64,000 nt of DNA from Bacillus sp. 2B10 (GCA_003946805.1 RPSH01000001.1:186001-250000), one strand, 5' to 3'; positions 40,136-53,959 are shown, numbered from the stretch's first letter. Translations and numbers: made by a program. Notes: generated by a model from the letters alone, not told the origin.

Positions 40136-40981
40136 TCAGATATCCTGTACCAGCCGCCCGTACAGTTCGGGCCGGCGATCGCGGAAGAAGCCGAAGGCGG
40201 CGCGGTGGCGCTTCACCCGATCAAGGTCGAGCGTCGCGGTGATGACGCCTTCTTCCTCGCGGTCGAGTTCGGCGAGGATGTCGCCGCGCTCGTCGGTGAT
40301 GAACGACGTGCCGTAGAAGGCCTGGCCGTGCTCGACGCCGACCCGGTTGGCAGCGACCACCGGCACGACGTTCGACACCGCATGGCCGACCATTGCCCGA
40401 CGCCACAGCCGCGCGGTGTCGAGGCTGGTGTCGTGCGGTTCGCTGCCGATCGCGGTCGGGTAGAACAGCACCTGCGCTCCCATCAGCATCAGCGCGCGCG
40501 CGGTTTCGGGATACCATTGATCCCAGCAGATGCCGACGCCCAGCTTGGCCGGGCCGTCCCACACCTTGAACCCGGTATTGCCGGGACGAAAATAGAATTT
40601 TTCCTCATACCCCGGTCCATCGGGAATATGGCTCTTGCGATACACGCCCTGGATGCGACCGTCGGGATCGATCATCGCCAGGCTATTGTAATGATGCTGG
40701 CCGTCCAGTTCGAAGAAGCTGGTCGGGATCGCGATCCTCAGTTCACGCGCGAGTTCCTGCATCGCCAGCACCGCCTTGTGCTCGGCGGTGGGTCTGGCGT
40801 TGGCGAACAGGCCCTCGTCCTCGACCCGGCAGAAATATTCGCCCTCGAACAGTTCGGGGGGCAGCACGACCTGCGCGCCGCGGGCCGCCGCCTCGCGCAC
40901 GAGGCGCGCGACGTTGGCGATGTTGCGGTCGATATCGGCGGTGAAACCGAGCTGCAGCGCGGCGACGGTGATCTCGGTCAT
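40136..40981 (-). CDS. aguB: N-carbamoylputrescine amidase
   Basis: This nitrilase-family enzyme converts N-carbamoylputrescine to putrescine, CO2 and ammonia in the arginine-decarboxylase route. The 281-residue product has the Glu (LPPELFEGEYFC), Lys (VYRKSHIPDGPGYEEK) and Cys (LGVGICWDQWYPETARALML) catalytic triad, plus a C-terminus typical of AguB (HRAAFGFFRDRRPELYG). The ATG at 40979-40981 is chosen. It follows aguA by 11 bases; the two enzymes act in sequence. It converges with the remnant on the other strand. Confidence 0.95.
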   Translation of the reverse strand: MTEITVAALQLGFTADIDRNIANVARLVREAAARGAQVVLPPELFEGEYFCRVEDEGLFANARPTAEHKAVLAMQELARELRIAIPTSFFELDGQHHYNSLAMIDPDGRIQGVYRKSHIPDGPGYEEKFYFRPGNTGFKVWDGPAKLGVGICWDQWYPETARALMLMGAQVLFYPTAIGSEPHDTSLDTARLWRRAMVGHAVSNVVPVVAANRVGVEHGQAFYGTSFITDERGDILAELDREEEGVITATLDLDRVKRHRAAFGFFRDRRPELYGRLVQDI

Positions 40982-40992
40982 GGAAAGCCTCG

Positions 40993-41958
40993 TTACGCCG
41001 GAATCTGCTGGCTGATGCAGTGGAAGCTGCCGCCTCCGGTCAGGATGTGGTCGGCGCGCAACCCGACGACGTCGCGGTCGGGGAACAGCGCGGCAAAGGC
41101 GGCCACCGCCGCGTCGTCGGTGCCCGTGCCATAGAGCGGCACGACGACCGTCGCATTGCCGATATAGAAGTTCATGTGGCTGCCCGGAATGATCTCTTCG
41201 TCGGGCGACAGCACGCGGCCGGGGGAGGGGACCAGCACCACCTCCACGCCGAACGCCTGCGCCCGTGCCGCCGCATCCTGGTAGATGCGCCAGTTCGGAT
41301 CGTTCTCCGCCGCTTCGGGAATCGCCAGCCGGTTCGGCCCGACGAAGCGCGCCAGATTGTCGACATGGCCATCGGTATGGTCGTTGAGCAGCCCGTCGCC
41401 CAGCCACAGCACCCGATCGTAGCCGAGGTCCTGCCGCAGCCGCGTCTCTGCCGCGTCGCGATGGAAGTCGATATTGCGATTGGGGTTGAGCAGGCATTGC
41501 TCGGTGGTCACGACCAGCCCGGTACCGTCGCCGTCCAGCGCGCCGCCCTCGACCACCCAGTCGTGGTCGGCGACCGGCAGCCCGCGCTCGCGCGCCAGCC
41601 GCAGCCCGATATCGTCGTCGCCCGGCAGGTCATATTTGCCGCCCCAGCCGTTGAAGCGGAAGCGGTGCGCGGTGCCGTCGCCGCCGAGGATCGGCCCGGT
41701 ATCGCGCAGCCAGATATCGCCGAACGGTTCGATCACCACTTGCGCGAACGGCGCGCGGGCGCGGGCGTCGTCGGCGGCCTCGATATCGGCGGCGACGAGA
41801 ATCACCGCCTCGCCGCGCCCATCGGCATGGACCGCGCGGGCAAAGGCGACGACCTCGTCCCGCGCAGGATCGAGGTCGTCCTGCCACAGTTCGGCGTGGC
41901 TGGGATAGCCGATCCATACGGCGGCGTGGCGGGCCCATTCGGGTTTCGGCGCGGTCAT
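40993..41958 (-). CDS. aguA: Agmatine deiminase
   Basis: This enzyme converts agmatine to N-carbamoylputrescine. The 321-residue product has the family motifs DIWLRDTGPILGGDG, NGWGGKYDLPGDDDIG, VVEGGALDGDGTGLVVTTEQ, CLLNPNRN, NDHTDGHVDNLARFVGPNRL and the catalytic Cys near the end in GGGSFHCISQQIPA. The ATG at 41956-41958 gives the standard start (MTAPKPEWARHAAVWIGYPS). It is divergent from the aldolase gene; the 214-base gap between them holds no gene. Confidence 0.95.
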   Translation of the reverse strand: MTAPKPEWARHAAVWIGYPSHAELWQDDLDPARDEVVAFARAVHADGRGEAVILVAADIEAADDARARAPFAQVVIEPFGDIWLRDTGPILGGDGTAHRFRFNGWGGKYDLPGDDDIGLRLARERGLPVADHDWVVEGGALDGDGTGLVVTTEQCLLNPNRNIDFHRDAAETRLRQDLGYDRVLWLGDGLLNDHTDGHVDNLARFVGPNRLAIPEAAENDPNWRIYQDAAARAQAFGVEVVLVPSPGRVLSPDEEIIPGSHMNFYIGNATVVVPLYGTGTDDAAVAAFAALFPDRDVVGLRADHILTGGGSFHCISQQIPA

Positions 41959-42172
41959 GCGCGCGCAGATAATGGATCGGGAGCAGTTCGGAAAGGGTCG
42001 CTGCGCCCTGCCACCCCTGCCGGTCCTGCCGTCATCCCCCTTCCCGCCGGCTCTTCCCGCCGACGCGCCTGCGAGGGCCAACCCATGTCGACGAAGCCCA
42101 TCGACCTTGCCCCGGCGGCGATGATCGGCGATGGGGCCGCCATCGCTTCCATCCGCCCGGAGCCCGAGTCCC

Positions 42173-42826
42173 ATGAAATTCTTCGTCGATACCGCCGATA
42201 CCAACGACATCCGCGAACTGGCCGAGACCGGCCTGCTCGACGGCGTCACCACCAACCCGTCGCTGATCCACAAGTCGGGCCGCGACTTCCTGGAGGTCGT
42301 GCGCGAAATCTGTTCGATCACGCCCGGCCCGGTGTCGGCAGAGGTCGTGGCACTCGACCATGACGGCATGATGCGCGAGGCCGAGATCCTGCGCAAACTG
42401 GCCGACAATGTCGCGGTGAAGGTGCCGCTGACCATCGATGGCCTCAAGACCTGCAAGGCGCTGACCGACGACGGCACGATGGTCAACGTCACGCTGTGCT
42501 TCTCGGCCAATCAGGCGCTGCTGGCGGCAAAGGCCGGCGCGACCTTCGTCTCGCCCTTCGTCGGGCGGCATGACGATATCGGCTTCGACGGCATGGGGCT
42601 CATCAGCGACATCCGCCTGATTTACGACAATTACGATTTCGGCACCGAAATCCTCGTCGCCAGCGTCCGCCACCCGATCCACGTCCTCGAATCGGCCAAG
42701 ATGGGTGCCGATGTGATGACCGCCCCGCCGTCGGTCATCCGCGCGCTGGTCAAGCATCCGCTGACCGACAAGGGCATCGAGGGCTTCATGGCCGACTGGG
42801 CCAAGTCGGGCCAGAAGATCGGCTGA
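42173..42826 (+). CDS. fsa: Fructose-6-phosphate aldolase / transaldolase family protein
   Basis: The 217-residue product belongs to the small transaldolase/FSA group. It begins [20 protein letters not shown], and has the motif [19 protein letters not shown], the active-site Lys in [19 protein letters not shown], and [34 protein letters not shown]. Whether it acts as a transaldolase in the pentose phosphate pathway or as a fructose-6-phosphate aldolase cannot be told from sequence by eye. The ATG at 42173 fits the family start. xerC follows after 44 bases. Confidence 0.92.
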   Translation: MKFFVDTADTNDIRELAETGLLDGVTTNPSLIHKSGRDFLEVVREICSITPGPVSAEVVALDHDGMMREAEILRKLADNVAVKVPLTIDGLKTCKALTDDGTMVNVTLCFSANQALLAAKAGATFVSPFVGRHDDIGFDGMGLISDIRLIYDNYDFGTEILVASVRHPIHVLESAKMGADVMTAPPSVIRALVKHPLTDKGIEGFMADWAKSGQKIG

Positions 42827-42870
42827 TCGCGCGTTCGACAGCGGCTGCGTCCCCGCGCTATCTGCGGGAC

Positions 42871-43752
42871 ATGACGCAGCCGCTGCCGCTGGCCTTCGCC
42901 ACCCATCTCGCCCGCGACCGGCGGCGTTCGGCGCATACCGTGCGGGCCTATGCCGCGACCGCCGAGCGGCTGATCGCGTTCCTGCAAGGGCATTGGGGCG
43001 GGGCGGTCGATGCCGCCGCGCTCCACCGCATTGCCGCCGCCGACCTGCGCGCGTTCCTCGCGCATCGCCGGGGGGAAGGCCTTGGCAATGCCGCCGCCGC
43101 GCGCGAATTGTCGGCGGTGCGCGGTTTCCTCGCCTATCTGGGCGGCGAGGCACCGCCATTGCGCGGGCCGCGCGTCGCGAAGACCGTGCCGCGCCCGGTA
43201 TCGCCCGACGAAGCGATCGCGCTGGCGCAGGAAGTCGCCGATGCCGCCGCCGAGCCGTGGATCGGTGCCCGCGACTGGGCGATCCTGCTGCTGCTCTACG
43301 GCGCGGGGCTGCGCATCGGCGAGGCGTTGTTGCTGACCGGCCGCGCGCTGCCGCTGGGCGAGACGCTGAGCGTTACCGGCAAGCGTGACAAGACCCGCAT
43401 CGTCCCGCTGCTGCCGCCGGTGCGCGCGGCGGTCGAGGCCTATGTCGCGCAGCAACCCTGGGGCACCGCGCGCGACGCGCCGCTGTTCCGCGGGGCGAAG
43501 GGCGGCGTGCTGGACGCGGGCGTGGTGCGCAAGGCGGTGCGGGCGGCGCGTGGCGCGCTGGGGCTGGGCGAGCGCACCACGCCGCATGCGCTGCGCCACA
43601 GCTTCGCGACGCACCTGCTGGGGCGCGGCGCGGACCTGCGATCGTTGCAGGCGTTGCTGGGCCATGCCAGCCTGTCGTCGACGCAGATATACACCGCGGT
43701 CGATGCCGCGCATCTGCTGGATGTGTACCGCAACGCGCACCCGCACGGGTAA
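42871..43752 (+). CDS. xerC: Tyrosine recombinase XerC
   Basis: XerC resolves chromosome dimers at dif with XerD. The 293-residue product has the N-terminal SAM-like core-binding domain ([40 protein letters not shown]) and the catalytic domain. Catalytic residues are Arg in [15 protein letters not shown], Lys in [10 protein letters not shown], His-x-x-Arg in [14 protein letters not shown], His in [14 protein letters not shown], and the Tyr in the same motif. No clear ribosome-binding site is seen: the bases before the ATG can form a hairpin instead (GTCCC / GGGAC, 42849-42870). No dif site was found in the window. Confidence 0.92.
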   Translation: MTQPLPLAFATHLARDRRRSAHTVRAYAATAERLIAFLQGHWGGAVDAAALHRIAAADLRAFLAHRRGEGLGNAAAARELSAVRGFLAYLGGEAPPLRGPRVAKTVPRPVSPDEAIALAQEVADAAAEPWIGARDWAILLLLYGAGLRIGEALLLTGRALPLGETLSVTGKRDKTRIVPLLPPVRAAVEAYVAQQPWGTARDAPLFRGAKGGVLDAGVVRKAVRAARGALGLGERTTPHALRHSFATHLLGRGADLRSLQALLGHASLSSTQIYTAVDAAHLLDVYRNAHPHG

Positions 43753-43815
43753 GGTGGTGGCTGCTTCGCTCGCCGAGTGGCGAGCAGGCTCGTGCCATGG
43801 CTCGTTCGAACCACA

Positions 43816-43955
43816 CGTCATCCCAGCGAAGGCTGGGATCTTCTGCTGGTAGCATGGGACAGGAGCCGCGTGAGGCCCCGGCCTTCGCTGGGGCGACGTT
43901 CGTGGAGTGGGGGAACCTACCCCGCGGCGTCACCCCAGCGCAGGCTGGAGTCTCC
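43816..43955. repeat. Intergenic short palindromic repeats between xerC and atpC
   Basis: Three related short inverted repeats occur: TCATCCCAGCGAAGGCTGGG, a second with GGCCCCGGCCTTCGCTGGGG, and a third with ACCCCAGCGCAGGCTGGAG. The same type occurs at 51.6 and 58.6 kb. No gene is seen in the 290-base gap. Confidence 0.7.
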
Positions 43956-43980
43956 CGGTAACCGCCACTTCGGGAAAGAC

Positions 43981-44016
43981 GAACGCCGCGCCGGACCATC
44001 GTCCGACGCGGCGTTC
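43981..44016 (-). terminator. Hairpin terminator of the atp operon
   Basis: GAACGCCGCG pairs with CGCGGCGTTC, with an inner CGGAC / GTCCG pair and a CATC loop. Read on the minus strand the stem is followed by GTCTTT, 25 bases after the atpC stop. It has the same plan as the hairpin after fliA. Confidence 0.75.
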
Positions 44017-44041
44017 GTGTATCGACAATGTCCGAAAAGCC

Positions 44042-44293
44042 TTACCCGGCCTGTTCGGCGAGGATCGTCAGCCCTTTGGCGGTCACCTCGGCAAAGCCGC
44101 CGCGGATGGCGATGCGTTCGGCCTCGCCCTTTTCGGCGCGCTGGACCAGCACGTCGCCGTCGCGGATCGTGGACATGAACGGGGCATGGCCCTCCAGCAC
44201 GCCGAAGTCGCCTTCGGTGCCCGGCACGGTGACCATATAGACCGATTCCGACCGCACCAGCTTTTCGGGGGTCACGAGTTCGAAGTGCAGCAT
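44042..44293 (-). CDS. atpC: ATP synthase F1 subunit epsilon
   Basis: Epsilon is part of the central stalk and regulates hydrolysis. The 83-residue product has the beta-sandwich domain of the family ([60 protein letters not shown]). It lacks the C-terminal helical hairpin found in longer forms, as in other alphaproteobacteria. It is the last gene of the operon; a palindromic repeat pair separates it from atpD. Confidence 0.95.
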   Translation of the reverse strand: MLHFELVTPEKLVRSESVYMVTVPGTEGDFGVLEGHAPFMSTIRDGDVLVQRAEKGEAERIAIRGGFAEVTAKGLTILAEQAG

Positions 44294-44307
44294 TTCAAGA
44301 CCTCACT

Positions 44308-44407
44308 CCCTCTCCCCTTCAGGGGAGAGGGCAGGGGAGAGGGGATTTCGGTCGAGAGGTTCCGACTGCCCCTCTCCCCGACCCTCTCCCCGCAAGCGGG
44401 GAGAGGG
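44308..44407. repeat. Palindromic repeat pair between atpD and atpC
   Basis: Two hairpins, CCCTCTCCCC / GGGGAGAGGG with a TTCA loop at 44308-44331 and a related one with a GCAAGC loop region at 44382-44407, flank a short spacer that itself has CCCCTCTCC / GGAGAGGGG complementarity. A second copy lies between atpA and atpG. This looks like a REP/BIME-type element that may affect mRNA stability. Confidence 0.85.
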
Positions 44408-44415
44408 AGATGGAT

Positions 44416-46471
<2,056 letters not shown>

Positions 46472-46475
<4 letters not shown>

Positions 46476-47350
46476 AGCGCTTCGGCGCCCGAGATGATCT
46501 CGACCAGCTCGGTCGTGATCGCGGCCTGGCGGGTGCGGTTATATTCGATGGTCAGGCGGTTGATGAGGTCGCCGGCATTGCGCGTGGCATTGTCCATCGC
46601 GGTCATCTTCGACCCTTGCTCCGACGCCGCATTTTCCTTCATCGCGCGATAGATCTGCACGGCGATGTTGGTCGGCAGCAGGCTGTCGAGGATGGCTTCC
46701 TCGCTCGGCTCGTACTCGACCACCGCATCGGCGGCGGGCTGCGCCGACTGGGCGGGGATCTTGACCGGGATCAGCTGCTGCTCGGTCGGCTCCTGCGTCA
46801 GAACCGTCTTGAACGTGGCGTAGAACAGGTGCGCGACGTCGAAATCGCCCGCGGTGAAGCGGCGGATCAGGTCGTCGGCATAGCCCTTGGCATCGGCGAA
46901 GGTCAGCTTGCCGAGATCGCCGGGTTCGACCGCATGGACGAAGCCTTCGCGGAACTGGCGGGCGAGCACCGCGCGACCCTTGCGGCCGATCGTCAGGAAC
47001 TTGACGGTCTTGCCCTGCTCCTGCAGCTCCAGCGCACGGCGACGCGCGAGGCGGGCGATGTTCGAGTTGAACGCGCCGGCCAGGCCCTTGTCCGACGTCG
47101 CGACCACGAACAGGTGGACCTGATCGCGGCCATGGCCGGCGAGCAGCGGCGAACTGCCCTCGGTGATCTGCGCGGTGCGCGCGAGGCTGGCGACGACCTG
47201 CTCGACCCGCTGCGCATAGGGACGGCCGGCCTCGGCCGCCTCCTGCGCACGGCGCAGCTTGGCGGCGGCGACCATCTTCATCGCCTTGGTGATCTTCTGC
47301 GTCGACTTCACCGAGCCGATGCGCAGTTTCAGGGCCTTGAGTGACGCCAT
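46472..47350 (-). CDS. atpG: ATP synthase F1 subunit gamma
   Basis: Gamma is the rotating central stalk. The 292-residue product starts MASLKALKLRIGSVKSTQKI, then TKAMKMVAAAKLRRAQEAAE, and ends with the conserved ATP synthase gamma signature (MTAMDNATRNAGDLINRLTI, EYNRTRQAAITTELVEIISG). The ATG at 47348-47350 is preferred; a longer frame upstream is made only of repeat DNA. It is followed by the lipoprotein gene. Confidence 0.97.
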
Positions 47351-47365
47351 GTTCTTCTTCCTGCT

Positions 47366-47464
47366 CCCTCTCCCCTTCAGGGGAGAGGGTCGGGGAGAGG
47401 GGGCTTCGTTACCGAGCGGCCCGTACTTCCCCTCTCCCAACCCTCTCCCCTGAAGGGGAGAGGG
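47366..47464. repeat. Palindromic repeat pair between atpA and atpG
   Basis: Two hairpins of the same type as those between atpD and atpC: CCCTCTCCCC / GGGGAGAGGG with TTCA loop at 47366-47389 and with TGAA loop at 47441-47464. It starts 11 bases after the atpA stop and ends shortly before the atpG ATG. Confidence 0.85.
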
Positions 47465-47474
47465 CTAGTGGATG

Positions 47475-49576
<2,102 letters not shown>

Positions 49577-49802
49577 GCGCGCGTCCTTGTGAGGGGTCAA
49601 CTTCAAAGTCCCATGCCGATGAGGGAGCCGCATTCCCAACCGCCGTCGCGAACCGATGTCGCGCCGCTGACCGGCCCATGCGCCCCCCGATGGGTCGTGG
49701 GGCCGCTAGCATCGGTGTCACGATTTCGCAAGCTTTGTGGGACGGTGGGCGGCGGGTTGTGATTCGTACCGAAGCTGAACGGGGGGTGACGGAAACCACG
49801 GC

Positions 49803-49912
49803 CCGTTCGTCCTGAGTAGCTGTTGAGCCTGTCGAAACAGCGTATCGAAGGACCGCCACGATGCTTCGATACGGGTCTTCGACTGCGCTCAGCCCCTACT
49901 CAGCACGAACGG
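49803..49912. repeat. About 110-bp imperfect palindromic repeat, copy 2 (inverted)
   Basis: This element is the reverse complement of the one at 19526-19640 over nearly its full length: it starts CCGTTCGTCCTGAGTAGC and ends CCCCTACTCAGCACGAACGG. It fills part of the 363-base gap between atpH and the protease gene. The rest of the gap, upstream of atpH, should hold the atp promoter, but I cannot point to one with confidence. Confidence 0.85.
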
Positions 49913-49939
49913 ATCGTGCAAAGATTATGGGCGATCGGC

Positions 49940-51463
49940 CTACTTCGCCGCGGTACAGCGATACACCAGCCGTTCGTTGGCCTGCGTCGGCAGCGCGGTG
50001 CGAATCGCCGATTGCTGCGTCGCCAGCGCGGCGCGGCCGCCGGTATCGGTGGCGCACGCCTTTTGCTGCACCTGCCCGCGCAGCGATCGCGCGCGCGTCA
50101 TCGCGTCGGCCGACAGCAGGTAGCGGGTGTTGGTATAGCTGCCGCTGACCGGATCGAAGCGCAGCACCGATACCGTCGCGTCCTCGCTCGGCACGAGGAT
50201 GCGTTCCCAGCCGCCGCCCGGCGCCTCGGCATATTGGGTGCGACCGTTCATGCAGCCGTCCTTGCGCCAGTCGAAGCGGACGGTTTCGACCGGCGACAGG
50301 ATGATGCGGCTGCGTTCGGGCACCAGCGTGCAGGACAGCGCACCGGTGAGCGGCGCCACGCGGGTCGCGGCGGTCTGGCCCGATTCGTCGGCGGCGGCGA
50401 CCGATTCCGGATCGAAATCGGGCCGCAACACGAACGTCGCGACCGCGCCGAGCAGCAGCACGCCGCCGCCGATCCCGGCGTACAGCGCCGGCCGCTTCTG
50501 CCCCCGCGTCGCCAGCAGCCCGGCCCCGCCCGCCGCCAGCACCGACAGCGCCAGCAGCAGCGCGGCCAGCGCGATCATGTTCTCGCGCGTCTCGGCATTG
50601 TCGGCGCGCGCCTGTTCCAGCGCGGTTTCGCGTTCGTCGCGCGCGCGTTCGGCGGCGGCGCGGGCGCGTTCGCGATCCTCGACGCCCTGTCGCTCGGCAT
50701 CGGCACGGTCGCGCGCATCGGCATCGGCCAGCGTCAGGCAGGGGGTGGCGATGGTCGACACCGGCTGGCCCGCCTCGCGCAGGAAGGCGATCAGTTCGGA
50801 ATCGGCGATGGCGAAGGCGAAGCTGGCGTCGCCTTCCTCGCCACGGGTCAGCGCCGAATTGACGCCCAGCACCCGGCCGCACCGGTCGAGCAGCGGGCCG
50901 CCCGAATTGCCGCGCGCGATGCTGGCGGTATGGACCAGCACCGCCGTCCCCTCCAGCGTGCGGTTGCCCGACATCACCCCCTGCGATCGCACCGGCGCGG
51001 TCGGCGTCACAAAGTCGTCGGCCGAGCGCGCGGTGGCGAGGTCGACATTGCCGGGATAGCCGAGCGCGATCAGCGGGTCGCTCTCGCCCAGCGCCCCGGT
51101 ATAGAGGGTCAGCGGCGGCAGGCGCACGCCGCTGACCTCGATCAGCGCGAGGTCGCGCGATTTGTCGAGGCGCAGCACGCGGCCTTCGAACGACTTGTCG
51201 CCCTCCGACGGGACCACGCCGACCACCGCTTCGCCCGGATAGCGTTCCAGCAGTTCGACGACGTGCGCATTGGTGACGATCCGGCCGGGCGCGACCGCGA
51301 AGCCGGTGCCGTGCTCGACATCGACCATCTCGCCGTCGACCGTCGCGATCACCACCACGCGCACCACCCCGCGCGCCGCCGCCGATACGTCGTCGGCCCG
51401 CGCCGGCGTGGTCGACACCAGCAGCGCGGCGAGCGCCGTCAGCCAGCAGGTCAGCAATCGCAT
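49940..51463 (-). CDS. Trypsin-like serine protease with membrane anchor
   Basis: The 507-residue product has a signal peptide (RLLTCWLTALAALLVSTTPARA) and a DegP-like (S1C) protease domain with catalytic His (IVTNAHVVELL), Asp (LDKSRDLALIEVSG) and Ser (TASIARGNSGGPLLDR). An Arg/Glu/Ala-rich coiled segment follows, then two membrane helices (MIALAALLLALSVLAAGGAG, LYAGIGGGVLLLGAVATFVL) and a C-terminal domain of unknown type with several Cys. There is no PDZ domain, unlike DegP. It is probably anchored in the inner membrane with the protease in the periplasm. An ATG at 51472 is an alternative start. Confidence 0.83.
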   Translation of the reverse strand: MRLLTCWLTALAALLVSTTPARADDVSAAARGVVRVVVIATVDGEMVDVEHGTGFAVAPGRIVTNAHVVELLERYPGEAVVGVVPSEGDKSFEGRVLRLDKSRDLALIEVSGVRLPPLTLYTGALGESDPLIALGYPGNVDLATARSADDFVTPTAPVRSQGVMSGNRTLEGTAVLVHTASIARGNSGGPLLDRCGRVLGVNSALTRGEEGDASFAFAIADSELIAFLREAGQPVSTIATPCLTLADADARDRADAERQGVEDRERARAAAERARDERETALEQARADNAETRENMIALAALLLALSVLAAGGAGLLATRGQKRPALYAGIGGGVLLLGAVATFVLRPDFDPESVAAADESGQTAATRVAPLTGALSCTLVPERSRIILSPVETVRFDWRKDGCMNGRTQYAEAPGGGWERILVPSEDATVSVLRFDPVSGSYTNTRYLLSADAMTRARSLRGQVQQKACATDTGGRAALATQQSAIRTALPTQANERLVYRCTAAK

Positions 51464-51568
51464 GATCGGCATTCCGTCTTTCCCCATGACCGCCGCCGTT
51501 TCGGGCAAAGCGCCGCGCGGGGCAAGGGGGGCGCGTGCCGGATACCCGTATGATCCTGCCCATCCTGC

Positions 51569-51650
51569 GTCATCCCGGCGGAGGCCGGGATCTCCCCGTA
51601 ACGGAGCGCGCGCCCCGCCGCGCGAGATTCCAGCCTTCGCTGGGGGGACG
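51569..51650. repeat. Short palindromic intergenic repeats before priA
   Basis: Two inverted repeats, TCATCCCGGCGGAGGCCGGG at 51569 and ATTCCAGCCTTCGCTGGGGG at about 51627, lie in opposite orientation. They belong to the same type as those at 43.8 and 58.6 kb. No gene is seen in this 245-base gap. Confidence 0.65.
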
Positions 51651-51708
51651 ATTCACTACGAAGGAGGCGTGGCGGGAGGTTGCTTCGTTCGACCTATGGC
51701 GCCCGTCC

Positions 51709-53874
51709 TCACACGAAGCTGTACGGATCGACGTCGACCGCCACCCGGACCTTCGGCCCCCATTCGACGCCGTCCAGCCAGTCGCGGATCACGTCCTGCA
51801 CGTCCAGCGCGCGCGTGGCGTGGACCAGCAGGCGGAAGCGGTGGCGTCCGCGCAGCATCGCCAGCGGGGCGGGGGCGGGGCCATAGACGTGGCAGCCGTC
51901 GACCTGCGGCGCGGCGCGGCCGATCGCGCGGGCGGTGGCGTCGGCCGCGCCCTTGTCCTCCGACGACACGATGATCGCGGCATAGCGGCCGAACGGCGGC
52001 ACCTCCGCCTCGCGCCGCGCCTCGGTCTCGGCGGCATAGAAGCTGTCGGCATCGCCCGAGATCAGCGCCTGCATCACCGGCGCATTGGGCTGCGTCGTCT
52101 GGATATAGACATGGCCGGGCTTGGTGCCGCGCCCCGCGCGCCCGGCGACCTGCGCGATCTGTTGAAAGGTGCGTTCAGACGCGCGCAGGTCGCCGCCCTG
52201 CAACCCCAGATCGGCGTCGATCACCCCGACACAGGTCAGGTCGGGGAAATGATATCCCTTGGTCACCAGCTGCGTGCCGACGACGATGTCGATGTCGCCC
52301 GCCTCCATCCGCCCGACGAACTCCGCCGCCCTGGCCGGGGACCAGATGGTGTCGGAGGTGACGATGGCGATCTTTGCGGTCGGCCACAGCGCGGCGGCCT
52401 CGTCGGCGATGCGTTCGACGCCGGGGCCGCACGCGACCAGCGCATCCTCGGCATGGCATTCGGGGCAGGCGCGCGGCGTCGGGATGACATGGCCGCAATG
52501 GTGGCACGACAGCCGGTGGATCAGCCGGTGTTCGACCATCCATGCGGTGCAATTGGGGCATTGGAAGCGATGCCCGCACGACCGGCACAGGGTGAGGGGC
52601 GCATAGCCGCGCCGGTTGAGGAACAGCAGCGCCTGTTCCTTGCGGCCGAGCGTCTCGTCGATCGCCTTGACCAGCGGCGCCGCGATCCAGCGGCCGCGTT
52701 CGGGCGGTTGTTCGATCAGGTCGATCGGTTCGATGGTGGGCAGCTGCGCCTTGCCGTAGCGGCCGGGCAGCTTCACCTCGGTATAGCGGCCCTGCGCGAC
52801 CTGTTGCCGCGTCTCGATCGCCGGGGTCGCGCTGGCGAGGATGACTGCGCATTTCTCGAACAGCCCGCGCATCACCGCGACGTCGCGGGCGTGATAATGC
52901 ACGCCCTCTTCCTGCTTGAAGCTGGTCTCGTGCGCCTCGTCGACGACGATCAGCCCCAGATCGGCATAGGGCAGGAACAGCGCGGACCGTGCGCCGACCA
53001 CGACCTTCGCCTGACCGCTGGCAATCGCGCGCCACGCCCGGCGGCGCTGGGTCGAGCGCAGGTCGCTGTGCCACGGCACCGGCTCGCAGCCGAAGCGCGC
53101 GGTGAAGCGTTTCAGGAACGGTTCGGTCAGCGCGATCTCGGGCAGCAGCACCAGCACCTGCCGCCCCTGCCGGATCGCGGCTGCTACGCCCTCGAAATAT
53201 ACCTCGGTCTTGCCGGAGCCCGTGACGCCGTCGAGCAGGAAGGGGTGGAAGGCCCGGGCATCGACCGCCGCCGTCAGCTGGTCCGCCGCCGCCTGCTGGT
53301 CGGCGGACAGGGCGGGCTGGTGGTGATCGGGGTCGGGCACGGGATAGGGCTGGTCGATATCGACCGACACCGCCTCGATCGCGCCGAGCTTCACCAGCCC
53401 GCGGATCACCGCGTCGGACACGTCGGCGATGCTCGCCAGTTCACGCACCAGCCCGCGCCGCTCGCCGATCCGCTCCAGCGCCTGTTCGCGCTGCGGGGTC
53501 ATCCGGTCGGGCACCACGCCGGTCGCGCGATATTCGATGGCGAGCTTCGCCCCCTCCAGCGCCGAATTGGACGCGAGGCACATGCGCAGGACGGAGGCGG
53601 GGGCGGCGAGATAATAGCCCGCGGTCCATTCGACCAGCCGGCGCAAGGGCGCGGCGATCGGCGGCACGTCGGCGACGGCGAGCAACGGGCGCAGCCGGTT
53701 GTCGCCGACCTCCTCGGTCGCCAGCCGTTCGGCATCCCACACCACGCCGACCAGCTGGCGGGGGCCGAGCGGGGCGGTGACGATCGAGCCCGGCTCGACC
53801 GCAAGCCCATGCGGCACACGATAGTCGAGCGGCCCGAGTGCGGCGTTGAGCAGGAGGACGCGGGCGCGGGACAT
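51709..53874 (-). CDS. priA: Primosomal replication restart helicase PriA
   Basis: PriA reloads the replisome at stalled forks. The 721-residue product has the N-terminal 3'-end binding domain (LGPLDYRVPHGLAVEPGSIV), helicase Walker A GVTGSGKTEVY at about 216-226, DEAH box (LIVVDEAHETSFKQEEGVHY) near 312, and a zinc-binding region with paired cysteines (LCRSCGHRFQCPNC, SCHHCGHVIPTPRACPEC). Helicase motifs V-VI follow (GTQLVTKGYHFPDLTCVGVI, QVAGRAGRGTKPGHVYIQT). All domains are complete. It is followed on the same strand by no further gene until the protease. Confidence 0.97.
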   Translation of the reverse strand: MSRARVLLLNAALGPLDYRVPHGLAVEPGSIVTAPLGPRQLVGVVWDAERLATEEVGDNRLRPLLAVADVPPIAAPLRRLVEWTAGYYLAAPASVLRMCLASNSALEGAKLAIEYRATGVVPDRMTPQREQALERIGERRGLVRELASIADVSDAVIRGLVKLGAIEAVSVDIDQPYPVPDPDHHQPALSADQQAAADQLTAAVDARAFHPFLLDGVTGSGKTEVYFEGVAAAIRQGRQVLVLLPEIALTEPFLKRFTARFGCEPVPWHSDLRSTQRRRAWRAIASGQAKVVVGARSALFLPYADLGLIVVDEAHETSFKQEEGVHYHARDVAVMRGLFEKCAVILASATPAIETRQQVAQGRYTEVKLPGRYGKAQLPTIEPIDLIEQPPERGRWIAAPLVKAIDETLGRKEQALLFLNRRGYAPLTLCRSCGHRFQCPNCTAWMVEHRLIHRLSCHHCGHVIPTPRACPECHAEDALVACGPGVERIADEAAALWPTAKIAIVTSDTIWSPARAAEFVGRMEAGDIDIVVGTQLVTKGYHFPDLTCVGVIDADLGLQGGDLRASERTFQQIAQVAGRAGRGTKPGHVYIQTTQPNAPVMQALISGDADSFYAAETEARREAEVPPFGRYAAIIVSSEDKGAADATARAIGRAAPQVDGCHVYGPAPAPLAMLRGRHRFRLLVHATRALDVQDVIRDWLDGVEWGPKVRVAVDVDPYSFV

Positions 53875-53935
53875 GGAGGGGTAGATAGGGGCTGCCGGGC
53901 CGGAATGGAATCCGCCGCTTCCTGCCCGGGGTAAC

Positions 53936-53959
53936 GTACCCCCGCGCAGGCGGGGGTAC
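53936..53959. repeat. Perfect-stem intergenic hairpin between priA and the TonB receptor
   Basis: GTACCCCCGC and GCGGGGGTAC are complementary around a short GCAG centre. It is the same unit as the CCCCCGCGCAGGCGGGGG hairpins at 15.1 and 57.05 kb. It lies 17 bases after the end of the TonB receptor gene, where it could also act as a terminator. Confidence 0.7.

Noticed and set aside
42871..43752. XerC-like gene as an integrase of a mobile element
   Set aside because: It has the length and motifs of housekeeping XerC, and no attachment site, tRNA or phage gene is beside it.
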